From Pedinophyceae sp. YPF-701 (lineage: Eukaryota; Chlorophyta; Pedinophyceae): a stretch of DNA of 64,000 bases. The notes below the pieces were generated by a model. That model made no database searches and was not told the origin of the DNA. It worked only from the letters and a program-made list of their open reading frames with translations. Position 1 is the stretch's first letter, and each line of letters opens with the position of its first letter. The DNA lies in contig CAJZHL010000010.1 of NCBI GenBank assembly GCA_916048055.1, positions 372,001-436,000 of the forward strand, read 5' to 3'. The position numbers and the translations under genes were made by a program. Shown here piece after piece: positions 8,722 through 19,868 of this stretch.

Positions 8722-10716
8722 TCACTCTCGACTTGTCTCCTTCATCCCCTCTGGAAGCACCAGCCCGCTCCCCTCGACGTCCCACGCACGCAGACGGTCC
8801 GCGACGCTCTGCTCCAGCGTCCCCGTCAGACTCGTGCACCCACTAACGTCCAGCTCCTCCAGCGCGTCCATGCCCCTCGGCAGCTTCCGCATGTTGCTGT
8901 TGCATGCGTTCAGCACCCGCAGCCTCGCAGCACCGCCCAGCACCTCCGCCGCGTCCTCCCAGTCCAGCTCGTCGCACTCAGCCACGTCCAGCAGCTCCAG
9001 CGCGTCCATGCCCCTCGGCAGCTTCCGCACATTGCTGTACGCGGCTCTCAGCACCCGCAGCCTCGCAGCACGGCCAAGTACCTCCGCCGCGTCCTCCCAG
9101 TCCAGCTCTTCGCAATAGCTCACGTCCAGCTCCTCCAGCGCGCGCAGTCCCCCCGGCAGCCTCCGCATGTCGCTGTGGCATGCATTGAGCAGCCGCAGCC
9201 TCGCAGCGCCACCCAGCACCTCCGCCGCGTCCTCCCCGTCCAGCTCTTTGCACCCCTGCACGTCCAGCACCTCCAGCGCGTCCATGCCCCTCGGCAGCTT
9301 CCGCATGTTGCTTTCTGTGGCTCTCAGCACTCGCAGCCTCGCAGCACACGACGCGGGCACAAACGCCTCGCCGTCCAGCTGCCCGCAACGGCTCACGTCA
9401 AGCTCCTCCAGCGCCGTCAGCCCCTCCGGCACCCTCACGGCAGGGCACCAGCTGACACTGAGGACACGCAGCCTTGCACAGATCCGCGCCGGGAAGAGGC
9501 CCTCCGTGATCTCTCCCGGGAAGCCCCTCAGGTCCAGCTCCTCCAGCGCCGTCAGCTCCTCCGGCACCCTCCGCAGCCCAGCGCTGTTCACCTTCAGCAC
9601 GCGCACCGTGGCAGCGTTGCGCAGCGAGCCCACGTCCAGCGACCTGCAGCCTCTCACGTCGAGCACCTCCAGCGCCGCCAGCCCCTCCGGCACCACCCGC
9701 ATCGCCGTGCCCTTAGCATTCAGCACCCGCAGCTCCGCAGCGCCCGCCAGCGCAAGCTCGGGCTGCAGATTCTCGCACTCAGCCACTTGCAGCTCCCGCA
9801 GCGCCCGCATCCCCGCGGGCAGCCTGCGCAGTTCGCTGTAGCCGGCGCGCAGCACTCGCAGCCCCGCCGCGGACGACGCCGGCAGGCACCCCTCGTCCAG
9901 GCGCCTGCAAAAGCCCACACTGAGCTCCTCCAGCGCGCACATCCCCTCGGGCAGCCTCCGCAGGCTGCTGTCGTCGGCCGTCAGCACCCGCACCCGCCCC
10001 GCGCTCGACGCCGGCAGGAACGTCTCGCCATCCAGCCGTGCGCAATCGCTGACGTCCAGGACCTCGAGCGAGACCATGCCCTCCGGCACGCGCTTCAGCC
10101 TCGTCCCGCCCACGCTCAGCTCCGTGATGCCCGCCGCCACGCCCGCGGGCAGCCACTCCCGCCCCCACACACCCTCCATGTCCAGCCCACCTACTGCCAC
10201 GTCCAGGTACCGCAGGCCCGTCATCTCCGCCGTCACCGCCGGCGCCGACGCCAGCTCACGCCGGCCGGCATGCGTCCGGACCAGGGACTGCAGCTTATCC
10301 CGATCTCCCGCCTCCACGCGCACCACAGCGGACGGCACGCCCACGTCGCATGCGCCTGCGCGGTGATACATCACCCACTCCCCGCGCCCCGTCGCCCACC
10401 CGACCAGCGACCTCGTCCCTTCTGGCACCCGCCCCGCCAGCCGCCGCGCCACCGTCCGCCCCACCCGCCGCTCCGCACACTCGCTGCGTGCGTCCCATGA
10501 CCACCACCTCGCGCCGTCGCAGCTCTCCAGCACCGCCGCCATCATCGCCGACGACGTCGCCGCCAGCGTGATGCGCGACTTGCACGGCAGCGTACGGATG
10601 ACGCTGGCCAGGGGACCGTCCCGCCCGCACTGAATGTCCTCCAGCTGATGCTGCTGGGGCCGTGCGCGTTTCGAGCGCTTGGACGCGCCCGCATCGCTGC
10701 GCCGGCGCGGCGCCAT
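8722..10716 (-). CDS. LRR protein, array gene 4 (664 aa, longest)
   Basis: Carries three tandem 46-residue DWEDAAEVL modules before the C-terminal cap, the most of any copy. This gives 664 aa against 525-529 for copies with none. Start ATG at 10716 is preceded in frame by TGA five codons upstream. The repeat facing the PAVRVPEGL segment lacks one residue compared with the usual PAVRRVPEGL. Ends KETSRE, as gene 1. Confidence 0.85.
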   Translation of the reverse strand: MAPRRRSDAGASKRSKRARPQQHQLEDIQCGRDGPLASVIRTLPCKSRITLAATSSAMMAAVLESCDGARWWSWDARSECAERRVGRTVARRLAGRVPEGTRSLVGWATGRGEWVMYHRAGACDVGVPSAVVRVEAGDRDKLQSLVRTHAGRRELASAPAVTAEMTGLRYLDVAVGGLDMEGVWGREWLPAGVAAGITELSVGGTRLKRVPEGMVSLEVLDVSDCARLDGETFLPASSAGRVRVLTADDSSLRRLPEGMCALEELSVGFCRRLDEGCLPASSAAGLRVLRAGYSELRRLPAGMRALRELQVAECENLQPELALAGAAELRVLNAKGTAMRVVPEGLAALEVLDVRGCRSLDVGSLRNAATVRVLKVNSAGLRRVPEELTALEELDLRGFPGEITEGLFPARICARLRVLSVSWCPAVRVPEGLTALEELDVSRCGQLDGEAFVPASCAARLRVLRATESNMRKLPRGMDALEVLDVQGCKELDGEDAAEVLGGAARLRLLNACHSDMRRLPGGLRALEELDVSYCEELDWEDAAEVLGRAARLRVLRAAYSNVRKLPRGMDALELLDVAECDELDWEDAAEVLGGAARLRVLNACNSNMRKLPRGMDALEELDVSGCTSLTGTLEQSVADRLRAWDVEGSGLVLPEGMKETSRE
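8878..9292 (-). repeat. Three 138-bp LRR modules in gene 4
   Basis: The CGGCAGC landmark recurs at about 8878, 9016, 9154 and 9292, a constant 138-bp period, i.e. 46 codons or two 23-residue LRRs. The number of this module is 0 (genes 1, 3, 14), 1 (2, 5, 6, 8, 9, 11, 12, 13), 2 (7, 10, 17) or 3 (4). Confidence 0.85.
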
Positions 10717-11648
10717 CGCGCTGTGACAGCTTCAAGCTGCCGTGCCGCGTTTTCTAACGCCCGTGCGCCGCCTCCTGCGTGCCCACGGAGACAACGAGGG
10801 AGGCGGTTGGGAGGTGGGCCCGCAACCGCGTTGCGCGACGACAGCGACGCGATGCCGACATCGAGCCGTGCTCTGTTGATACTCAACGTCGTAGCGCCAC
10901 GCTTGACATCCGCCTCCAACGCGGCACCCGCACCCAGCAGCGCGCCAAGCACCCAGGCTGCGCTGCATCGCCAGCGGTGCCGCATGCAGGCGCGTTCCGG
11001 ACAAACACGCACAGCGCCGCACTACCAGCGACACACACGTCACGCACCTGCGCACGCAGACACCCGTTGCCCTCAAACGCACGGAGAGCCGACCCTGCTG
11101 CTCCTCGCTGCTTGAAAGTGTGCTGCCAGACGCGCGAGTGCGGTGGGCTGCGGACCCGCGCGGTCGCCGTGACTGGACCTCGCGTGGTTGTGCACGCGGC
11201 CGGCGCGGCGAGGCGCCCATATCGGCGTACGCGCTCACGGAATCGAGGACACCTCCCCCTGACAGCAAGGGATGCCTCACGTTGCGGGCTGTGCGGCCGC
11301 TGTCGCCAAGGACTCCACCACGCGCTCCGGTCCCGGCTGCACGCGCACCACCGCGGACGGCCCGCCCACGTCGCAAAGTGACCAAGCAGTGTGGAGCAGT
11401 TTGCGACAATGGTGTGAAGGACGCAGCAGGCGCTCGCTCGCTCACTCGCCCGCGCATCAGCACGCGCGACTACATGTGCGCCGAGCACGGTGCTGCTCGA
11501 CGTATCAGCGGACGCAGCGTCAGAGACATCGCCATGTCCGCTCAACAGCAGGGAGCAACCTGCCCAGCCGGGAACGGTACAGAGCCGCGAGACACCCCGC
11601 GGGGCTTCACACGGGCCGACGGCATCCCTGAGCAGATCCGCGTCCACC
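10717..11648. other. Array spacer, type A
   Basis: Upstream of gene 4. Same right half as 28-968, including the embedded coding-like fragment around 11336-11374. No gene recognised. Confidence 0.7.
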
Positions 11649-13379
11649 TCACCCGAACCTCGCCTCCTCCATCCCCGCCGGCAGCACCAGCCGAGTCCCC
11701 GCAACGCTCCACCCACGCAGACGGTCCGCGACGCTCTGCTCCAGCGTCCCCGTCAGATGTTTGCATCCGCTAACGAACAGCGCCTCCAGCGCGTGCAGTC
11801 CCCCCGGCAGCCTCCGCATGTCGCTGTAGCTTGCCTTCAGCACCCGCAGCCTCGCAGCGCCGCCCAGCACCTCCGCCGCGTCCTCCCAGTCCAGCTCTTC
11901 GCAGCCGCCCACGTCCAGCTCCTCCAGCGCGTCCATGCCCCTCGGCAGCTTCCGCATGTTGCTTTCTGTGGCTCTCAGCACTCGCAGCCTCGCAGCACAC
12001 GACGCGGGCAGATACGCCTCGCCGTCCAGCTGCTTGCAGTAGCTCACGTCGAGCTCCTCCAGCGCCGTCAGCCCCTCCGGCACCCTCCTCACTGCAGGGC
12101 ACCCACGGACACTCAGCCCACGCAGCCTCGCACACATCCGCGCCGGGAAGAGGCCCTCCGTGATTTCTGCCGGGAAGTTGCTCAGGTCCAGCTCCTCCAG
12201 CTCCTTCAGCTCCGTCAGCTCCTCCGGCACCCTCCGCAGCCCAGCGCTGTTCACCCTCAGCACGCGCACCGTAGGAGCGTTGCGCAGCGAGCCCACGTCC
12301 AGCGACCCGCAGCCCTGGACGTTGAGCTCCTCCAGCGCCGTCAGCCCCTCCGGCACCACCCGCATCGCCGTGTCAGAAGCATCCAGCACCCGCAGCTCCG
12401 CAGCGCCCGTCAGTGCAAGCTCGGGCTGCAGCCTCCTGCACCCGCCCACGTGGAGCTCCCGCAGCGCCCGCATCCCCGCGGGCAGCCTGCGCAGGGTGCT
12501 CTCCTCGGCGCGCAGCACCCGCAGCCCCGCCGCATACGACCCCGGCAGGCACGCCTCGTCCAGGCGCCCGCACCTGACCACACTGAGCTCCTCCAGCGCG
12601 CACATCCCCTCGGGCACCCTCCGCAGGCTACTGCGCTCGGCCGTCAGCACCCGCACCCGCCCCGCGCTCGACGCCGGCAGGAACGTCTCGCCATGCAGCT
12701 CAAAGCACCGGCTGACGTCCAGCACCTCGAGCGAGACCATGCCCTCCGGCACGCGCTTCAGCATCGTCCCGCCCACCCTCAGCTCCGTGATGCCCGCCGC
12801 CACGCCCGCAGGCAGCCACTCCCGCCCCCACACACCCTCCATGTCCAGCCCACCTACTGCCACGTCCAGGTACCGCAGGCCCGTCATCTCCGCCGTCACC
12901 GCCGGCGTCGGCGCCAGCTCACGCCGGCCGGCGTCCGTCTCGGTCAGGGACCACAGCAGAAGCCGATCTCCCGCCTCCACGCGCACCACCGCGGACGGCA
13001 CGCCCACGTCGCACGTGCCTGCGCGGTGGAACAGTCGCCACCGCCCTTGCCCCGTCGCCCACCCGACCTCCGACCTCGTCCCCTCCGACACCCGCCCCTC
13101 CAGCCGCCGCGCCACCGTCCGCCCCACCCGCCGCTCCGCACGAGGGCTGCGTGCGTCCCCTGACCACCACCTCGCGCCGTCGCAGCTCTCCAGCACCGCG
13201 GCCATCATCGCCGACGACGTCGCCGCCAGCGCGATGCGCGACCTGCGCGGCAGCTCACGGATCACGCGGGCCAGGGGACCGTCCCGCCCGCACTGAATGT
13301 CCTCCAGCTGGAGCTGCTTGAGCCGTGCGCGTCTCGAGCGCATGGACGCGCCCGCATCGCTGCGCCGGCGCGGTGCCAT
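11649..13379 (-). CDS. LRR protein, array gene 5 (576 aa)
   Basis: One 46-residue module. A short in-frame tandem expansion in one LRR gives ELTELKELEEL where other copies have ELTALEEL, adding four residues. The middle domain has GWATGQGRW and LFHRAGTC instead of GWATGRGEW and VYHRAGTC, a variant shared with gene 6. Variable LRRs DVSRCFEL and AERSSL. Ends EEARFG. Confidence 0.85.
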   Translation of the reverse strand: MAPRRRSDAGASMRSRRARLKQLQLEDIQCGRDGPLARVIRELPRRSRIALAATSSAMMAAVLESCDGARWWSGDARSPRAERRVGRTVARRLEGRVSEGTRSEVGWATGQGRWRLFHRAGTCDVGVPSAVVRVEAGDRLLLWSLTETDAGRRELAPTPAVTAEMTGLRYLDVAVGGLDMEGVWGREWLPAGVAAGITELRVGGTMLKRVPEGMVSLEVLDVSRCFELHGETFLPASSAGRVRVLTAERSSLRRVPEGMCALEELSVVRCGRLDEACLPGSYAAGLRVLRAEESTLRRLPAGMRALRELHVGGCRRLQPELALTGAAELRVLDASDTAMRVVPEGLTALEELNVQGCGSLDVGSLRNAPTVRVLRVNSAGLRRVPEELTELKELEELDLSNFPAEITEGLFPARMCARLRGLSVRGCPAVRRVPEGLTALEELDVSYCKQLDGEAYLPASCAARLRVLRATESNMRKLPRGMDALEELDVGGCEELDWEDAAEVLGGAARLRVLKASYSDMRRLPGGLHALEALFVSGCKHLTGTLEQSVADRLRGWSVAGTRLVLPAGMEEARFG

Positions 13380-14348
13380 CGCGCTGTCACAGCGTCAAGC
13401 TGCCGTGCCGCGTTTTCTAACGCCCGTGCGCCGCCTCCTGCGTGCCCACGGATACAAAGGAGGCAGTTGGGAGGTGGGCCCGCGACCATGTTGCGCGACG
13501 ACAGCGACGCGCGTCCGACATCATTCCGTGCTCTGCTGATACTCAACGTCGTAGCGCCACGCTCGCATCCGCCTCCAACGCGGCACCCGCACCCCGCAGC
13601 GCGCCAAGCACCCAGGCTGCGCTGCATCGCCAGCGGTGCCGCATGCAGGCGCGTTCCGGACGCACATGCGCAGCGCCGCACTGCCAGCGTCACACACGTC
13701 ACGCACCCGCGCACGCAGACACCCGTTGCCCGCCCGCAAACGCACGGAGAGACGACCCTGCTGCTCCTCGCTGCTTGAACTTGTGCTGGACGCGCGAGTG
13801 CGGTGACGTCGCCGAGTTGCGAGTTTGCGTCGTGGCCGTGACGCTGGGCGATCCCCAAAGTACGCGGCCGGCGCGGCGAGGCACCCATATCGGCATGCTC
13901 GCTCACTGAGTCGAGGACACCCCCCCCCTGACAGCAGCCACCTCCCCCCAGACGCCGTGGGCCGCACCGAGCAAGCGCACGGACGAGGCCGTGAGGGGCG
14001 CGGTGCTGGTGCGCGGTGGCGGCCGCGTGCTGCGCTGCAGCGGCCCAGTCGCGCGGCAGCAGTCTTGCGCTGTGTGCGCCGCTCTTTTCGCGCATCAGCA
14101 TGCGCAGCCACGTGCGCACAGACTCCAGCGATGATGGACATCTCAGCGGACGCAGCGTCGGAGGCACCGGCACGGGGTCTTGGCTGCGACAACAACAACA
14201 GCGGGAGCACTGTGGGCTTGTTTGTACTTCGCTGAGCTGCGAGGGCGCCCGGACAAGGACGGGAGAGCGCGACCAGACACGACGCGGGCGACCATGACGC
14301 GGGGCTTCACACGCGCCGTCGGCATCCCTGAGCAGATCCGCATCCACC
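13380..14348. other. Array spacer, type B
   Basis: Upstream of gene 5 and near-identical to 7752-8721 over its right-hand 800 bp. No gene recognised. Confidence 0.7.
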
Positions 14349-16061
14349 TCACTCTCGACTTGTCTCCTTCATCCCCTCTGGAAGCACCAGCCCGCTCCCC
14401 TCGACGTCCCACGCACGCAGACGGTCCGCGACGCTCTGCTCCAGCGTCCCCGTCAGACTCGTGCACCCACTAACGTCCAGCTCCTCCAGCGCGTCCATGC
14501 CCCTCGGCAGCTTCCGCATGTTGCTGTTGCATGCGTTCAGCACCCGCAGCCTCGCAGCACCGCCCAGCACCTCCGCCGCGTCCTCCCAGTCCAGCTCGTC
14601 GCACTCATCCACGTCCAGCACCTCCAGCGCGTCCATGCCCCTCGGCAGCTTCCGCACGTTGCTGCCTGAGGCAATCAGCACTCGCAGCCCCGCAGCATAC
14701 GACGCGGGCAGGAACGCCTCGCCGTCCAGCTGCTCGCACCGGCTCACGTCGACCTCCTCCAGCGCCGTCAGCCCCTCCGGCACCCTCCTGATTTCAGGGC
14801 AGTCTCTGACACTCAGCCCACGCAGCCTCGCAGAGATCCGCGCCGGGAAGAGGCCCTCCGTGATCTCTCCCGGGAAGCCCCTCAGGTCCAGCTCCTCCAG
14901 CGCCGTCAGCTCCTCCGGCACCCTCCGCAGCCCAGCGCTGTTCACCTTCAGCACGCGCACCGTGGCAGCGTTGCGCAGCGAGCCCACGTCCAGCGACCTG
15001 CAGCCTCTCACGTCGAGCTCCTCCAGCTCTGCCAGCCCCTCCGGCACCACCCGCATCCCCGTGCCCACAGCATCCAGCACCCGCAGCTCCGCAGCGCCCG
15101 TCAGCGCAAGCTCAGGCTGCAGATTCGTGCAGCAGTCCACGTGCAGCTCCCGCAGCGCCCGCATCCCCGCGGGCAGCCTCCGCAGGGTGCTGGAAGCGGC
15201 GCGCAGCACGCGCAGCCCCGCCGCAGACGACGCCGGCAGGCACGCCTCGTCCAGGCTCCAGCACCCCTGCATACTGAGCTCCTCCAGCGCGCACATCCCC
15301 TCAGGCACCCTCCGCAGGTTGCTGTAGGTGGTGATCAGCACCCGCACCCGCCCAGCGCTCGACGCCGGCAGGAACGTCTCGCCATCCAGCCGTTTGCACC
15401 AGCTAACGTCCAGGACCTCGAGCGAGACCATGCCGTCCGGCACGCGCTTCAGCCTCGTCCCGCCCACCTGCAGCTCCGTGATGCCCGCCGCCACGCCCGC
15501 AGGCAGCCACTCCCGCCCCCACACACGCTCCACGTCCAGCCCCAGGCACACCATGCTCAGGTACCGCAGGCCCGTCATCTCCGCCGTCACCGCCGGCGCC
15601 GACGCCAGGTCACGCCGGCCGGCATGCGTCTCGGCCAGGCCCACCAGCAGATCCCGATCTCCCGGCTCCACGCGCACCACCGCGGACGGCACGCCCACGT
15701 CGCACGTGCCTGCGCGGTGGAACAGTCGCCACCGCCCTTGCCCCGTCGCCCACCCGACCTCCGACCTCGTCCCCTCCGACACCCGCCCCTCCAGCCGCCG
15801 CGCCACCGTCCGTCCCACCCGCCGCTCCGCACGACGGCTGCGTGCGTCCCCCGACCACCACCTCGCGCCGTCGCAGCTCTCCAGCACCGCGGCCATCATC
15901 GCCGACGACGTCGCCGCCAGCGCGATGCGCGACCTGCGCGGCAGCGCACGGATGACGCTGGCCAGGGGACCGTCCCGCCCGCACTGAATGTCCTCCAGCT
16001 GATGCTGCTTGGGCCGTGAGCGCTTGGACGCGCCCGCATCGCTGCGCCGGCGCGGCGCCAT
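14349..16061 (-). CDS. LRR protein, array gene 6 (570 aa)
   Basis: One 46-residue module. Start set at the conserved MAPRRR ATG at 16061; the frame is open for 48 codons further upstream because the usual upstream TGA is absent, but that extension is spacer sequence. Shares the GQGRW variant of the middle domain with gene 5, and its 3' end with gene 4. Variable LRRs DVSWCKRL and TTYSNL. Confidence 0.85.
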   Translation of the reverse strand: MAPRRRSDAGASKRSRPKQHQLEDIQCGRDGPLASVIRALPRRSRIALAATSSAMMAAVLESCDGARWWSGDARSRRAERRVGRTVARRLEGRVSEGTRSEVGWATGQGRWRLFHRAGTCDVGVPSAVVRVEPGDRDLLVGLAETHAGRRDLASAPAVTAEMTGLRYLSMVCLGLDVERVWGREWLPAGVAAGITELQVGGTRLKRVPDGMVSLEVLDVSWCKRLDGETFLPASSAGRVRVLITTYSNLRRVPEGMCALEELSMQGCWSLDEACLPASSAAGLRVLRAASSTLRRLPAGMRALRELHVDCCTNLQPELALTGAAELRVLDAVGTGMRVVPEGLAELEELDVRGCRSLDVGSLRNAATVRVLKVNSAGLRRVPEELTALEELDLRGFPGEITEGLFPARISARLRGLSVRDCPEIRRVPEGLTALEEVDVSRCEQLDGEAFLPASYAAGLRVLIASGSNVRKLPRGMDALEVLDVDECDELDWEDAAEVLGGAARLRVLNACNSNMRKLPRGMDALEELDVSGCTSLTGTLEQSVADRLRAWDVEGSGLVLPEGMKETSRE

Positions 16062-17020
16062 CGCGCTGTCACAGCTACAAGCTACCGTGTCACGTTCCCG
16101 CCCCCGTGCGCCGCCTCCTGCGTGCCCACGGAGACAACGAGGGAGGCGGTCGGAAGGTGGGGCCCTCAACCACGTTGCGAGACGACAGCGACGCGCTGCC
16201 GACACCGAGCCGTGCTCTGTTGATACTCAACGTCGTAGCGCCACGCTTGACATCCGCCTCCAACGCGGCACCCGCACGCGGCAGCGCGCCAAGCACCCTG
16301 GCTGGGCTGCATCGCCCGCGGTGCCGCATACAGGCGCGTTCCGGGCACATGCGCAGCGCCGCACTGCCAGCGACACACACGTCACGCACCTGCGCACGCA
16401 GACACCCGTTGCCCGCCCGCAAACGCACGGAGAGACGACCCTGCTGTTCCTCGCTGCTTGAAAGTGTGCTGGTAGGCGCGCGAGTGCGGTGACGTCGGTG
16501 AGTTGCGAGTTGACGTCGTGGCCGTGACGCTGGACGCTCCCCACTGCACGCGGCCGGCGCGGCGAGGCACCCATGTCGGCTCGCACGCTCGGCCAAGGAC
16601 AACCCCCCCACCTGACAGCAGCCACCTCTCCCTCAAAGGTCGTGGGCCGCACCGAGCGAGCGCACGGACGAGGTCGCGAGGGGCGCAGTGCTGGTGCGCG
16701 GTGGCGGTCGCGTGCGCGCACGGTGCTGCGCTGCAGGGGCCCAGTCAAATGCGGCGGTGGTCCTGCGTTGTGTATGCCGCTCTGTTCGCGCACCAGCATG
16801 CGCGGTCACGTGCACACAGACCCCATCGATCATCGGTGTCTCAGCGGACGCAGCATCGGAGGCACCGCCACGGGAGCTTGGCTGCAACAACAGCGGGAGC
16901 ACCATGTGCCGCAAGGGCGCCCGGACGGGAGCGGGAGAGCGCGGCCAGGCACGACGCGGGCGACCATGATGTGAGGCCTCACACGGGCCGTCGGCATCCC
17001 TGAGCAGGGCCGAATGCACC
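16062..17020. other. Array spacer, type C (first copy)
   Basis: Upstream of gene 6. Pairs with 24116-25074 in the 8-kb duplication. The left 300 bp differ from the partner at many sites; from about 16.37 kb on only a handful of differences are seen. No gene recognised. Confidence 0.7.
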
Positions 17021-18883
17021 TCACCAACCATGTGTCTCCTCCATCCCCGCTGGCAGCACCAGGGCGCTCCCCCTAACGTCCCACCGACGCAGACGGTCCG
17101 CGACGCTCTGCTCCAGCGTCCCCGTCAGACTCTTGCACCCATAAACATACAGCTCCTCCAGCGCGCACAGCCCCTCCGGCAGCCTCCGCATGTCGCTATT
17201 GCGTGCATCCAGCACCCGCAGCCTCGCAGCACCGCCCAGTACCTCCGCCGCGTCCTTCCAGTCCAGCTGCTTGCAACCACCCACGTCGAGCTCCTCCAGC
17301 GCGCACAGCCCCTCCGGCAGCCTCCGCATGTCGCTGTAGCTTGCCCTCAGCACCCGCAGCCTCGCAGCACCGCTCAGCACCTCCGCCGCGTCTTCCCAGT
17401 CCAGCTCGTTGCAATACCTCACGTCCAGCTCCTCCAGCGCGTCCATGCCCCTCGGCAGCTTCCGCACGTTGCTGTCTGAGGCAATCAGCACTCGCAGCCT
17501 CGCAGCATACGACACGGGCAGATACGCCTCGCCGTCCAGCTGCTTGCACTTACTCACGTCGAGCTCCTCAAGCGCCGTCAGCCCCTCCGGCACCCTCCTC
17601 ACTGCAGGGCACCCACAGACACTCAGCCCACGCAACCTCGCACAGATCCGCGCCGGCAAGAAGCCCTCCGTGATTTCTGCGTTGAACCCGCACAGGTCCA
17701 GCTCCTCCAGCGCCATCAGCTCCTCCGGCACCCTCCGCAGCCCAGCGCTGTTCACCTTCAGCACGCGCACCGTGGGAGCGTTGCGCAGCGAGCTCACGTC
17801 CAGCGACTCGCAGTGCTGCACGTCGAGCTTCTCCAGCGCCGTCAGCCCCTCCGGCACCACCCGCAGCCCCGTTTCTCGAGCCTTCAGCACCCGCAGCTCC
17901 ACAGCGCCCGTCAGCGCAAGCTCAGGCTGCAGCCTCCTGCACCGAGCCATGTGGAGCTCCCGCAGCGCCCGCATCCCCGCGGGCAGCCTGCGAAGGGCGC
18001 TGTAGTCGGCGCGCAGCACACGCAGCCCCGCCGCGGACGACGCCGGCAGGCACGCCTCGTCCAGGCGCCTGCAAAAGCCCACACTGAGCTCCTCCAGCGC
18101 GTGCATCCCCTCAGGCACCCTCCGCAGGCTGCTGTCGTCGGCTTTCAGCACCCGCACCCGCCCCGCGCTCGACACCGGCAGGAACGTCCCGCCCTCCAGC
18201 CGGAAGCACCCGGTGACGTCCAGGACCTCGAGCGAGACCATGCCCTCCGGCACGCGCTTCAGCCTCGTCCCGCCCACCCGCAGCTCCGTGATGCCCGCCG
18301 CCACGCCCGCAGGCAGCCACTCCCGCCCCCACACACCCTCCATGTCCAGCCCATCCACTGCCACGTCCACGCACCGCAGGCCCGTCATCTCCGCCGTCAC
18401 CGCCGGCGCCGACGCCAGCTCACGCCAGCCGGCGCCCGTCCAGACCAGGGACCGCAGCAGACTCCGATCTCCCGCCTCCACGCGCACCACCGCGGACGGC
18501 GCGGCCACATCGATGCACGTGCCTGCGCGGTGATACACCACCCACTCCCCGCGCCCCGTCGCCCACCCGACCTCCGACCTCGTCCCCTCCGACACCTGCC
18601 CCTCCAGCCGCCGCGCCACCGTCTGCCCCACCCGCCGCTCCGCACGAGGGCTGCGGGCGTCCCCTGACCACCACCTCGCGCCGTCGCAGCTCTCCAGCAC
18701 CGCCGCCATCATCGCCGACGACGTCGCCGCCAGCGCGATGCGCGACTTGCGCGGCAGCGCACGGATGACGCTGGCCAGGGGACCGTCCCGCCCGCACTGA
18801 ATGTCCTCCAGCTGATGCTGCTTGGGCCCTGCGCGCTTTGAGCGCTTGGACGCGCCCGCATCGCTGCGCCGGCGCGGCGCCAT
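17021..18883 (-). CDS. LRR protein, array gene 7 (620 aa)
   Basis: Two 46-residue modules. Ends EETHGW. It is the duplicate partner of gene 10, with nearly identical flanks and N-terminal half. The LRR block (about 17.13-18.28 kb) differs in many repeats: DVTGCFRL versus DVNSCKRL, ADDSSL versus ANYSNL, CGFNAEI versus SGFPGEI. Two R/Q differences are also seen in the middle domain (VGQT, EGQV). Confidence 0.85.
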   Translation of the reverse strand: MAPRRRSDAGASKRSKRAGPKQHQLEDIQCGRDGPLASVIRALPRKSRIALAATSSAMMAAVLESCDGARWWSGDARSPRAERRVGQTVARRLEGQVSEGTRSEVGWATGRGEWVVYHRAGTCIDVAAPSAVVRVEAGDRSLLRSLVWTGAGWRELASAPAVTAEMTGLRCVDVAVDGLDMEGVWGREWLPAGVAAGITELRVGGTRLKRVPEGMVSLEVLDVTGCFRLEGGTFLPVSSAGRVRVLKADDSSLRRVPEGMHALEELSVGFCRRLDEACLPASSAAGLRVLRADYSALRRLPAGMRALRELHMARCRRLQPELALTGAVELRVLKARETGLRVVPEGLTALEKLDVQHCESLDVSSLRNAPTVRVLKVNSAGLRRVPEELMALEELDLCGFNAEITEGFLPARICARLRGLSVCGCPAVRRVPEGLTALEELDVSKCKQLDGEAYLPVSYAARLRVLIASDSNVRKLPRGMDALEELDVRYCNELDWEDAAEVLSGAARLRVLRASYSDMRRLPEGLCALEELDVGGCKQLDWKDAAEVLGGAARLRVLDARNSDMRRLPEGLCALEELYVYGCKSLTGTLEQSVADRLRRWDVRGSALVLPAGMEETHGW

Positions 18884-19868
18884 CGCGCTTTGACAGCGTC
18901 AAGCTGCCGTGCCGCGTTTTCCAACGCGCGTGCGCGGCCTCCTGCGCGCTCAGACAACGAGGGAGGCGGTCGGAAGGTGGGCCCGCAACCACGTTGCGCG
19001 ACGGCAGCCACGCGCTGCCGACATCGCGCCGTGCTTTGCTGATACTCAACGTCGCAGCGCCACGCTTGACATCCGCCTCCAACGCGGCACCCGCACCCAG
19101 CAGCGCGCCAAGCACCCAGGCTGCGCTGCATCGCCAGCGGTGCCGCATGCAGGCGCGTCCCGGACGCACATACGCAGCGCCGCACTACCAGCGACACACA
19201 CGTCACGCACCTGCGCACGAAGACACTCGCTGCGCGCCCGCACGGAGAGACGACCCCTGCTCTTCGCTGCTTGACGTGAATGTGCTCGACGGCGCGTGAC
19301 GTCGGTGAGTTGCGAGGTTGCGTCGTGGCCGTGACGCTGGACGCTCTGCAGTGAACGCGGCCGGCGTGGCGAGGCGTCTATGTCTGCTCTCACGCGCTCA
19401 GTCGAGGACAACCCCCCCTGACAGCAGCTCCCAGACGTCGTGGGCTGCACCGAGCAAGCGCGCGGATGAGGTCGCGAGGTGCGCGGTGGCGGTCGCGTGC
19501 GTGCATGGTGCTGCGCTGCTGTGGCCCAGTCACGCGGTGGTCCTGCGTTGTGTGTGTGCCGCAAGGGCTAGTACTTCGCTGACCTACAAGCACCCTCGCC
19601 GCGAGGACGCTTGAGCGACCAAAATGGTACGGCAGACGAGACTCACACAGCAGACAGGGTAGACAAAGGTGAGGTGAGGTGTCACATTCGTCGTACACAC
19701 ACCTGCACGGTGAGACAAGAAGCTCACAGCGTGCTGCGTGAGTCTCTGCACGACCCCAAGGGCGCCCGGACAGGGATGGGAGAGCGCGGCGAGACGCGAC
19801 GCGGGCGACCGTGATGTCCCAGTCTCACAGCTCGTCGCCGCCCCCGCAGCAGCTGCAATGCATGCGCC
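18884..19868. other. Array spacer, type D (first copy)
   Basis: Upstream of gene 7. Longest spacer (985 bp), with a unique AT-richer stretch at about 19565-19760 not seen in other types. Almost identical to 26938-27922. No gene recognised. Confidence 0.7.

Noticed and set aside
12177-12230. Frameshift in gene 5 suggested by the local repeat length change
   Set aside because: The change is a 12-bp in-frame expansion (ELTELKELEEL) and the frame continues to the normal stop.
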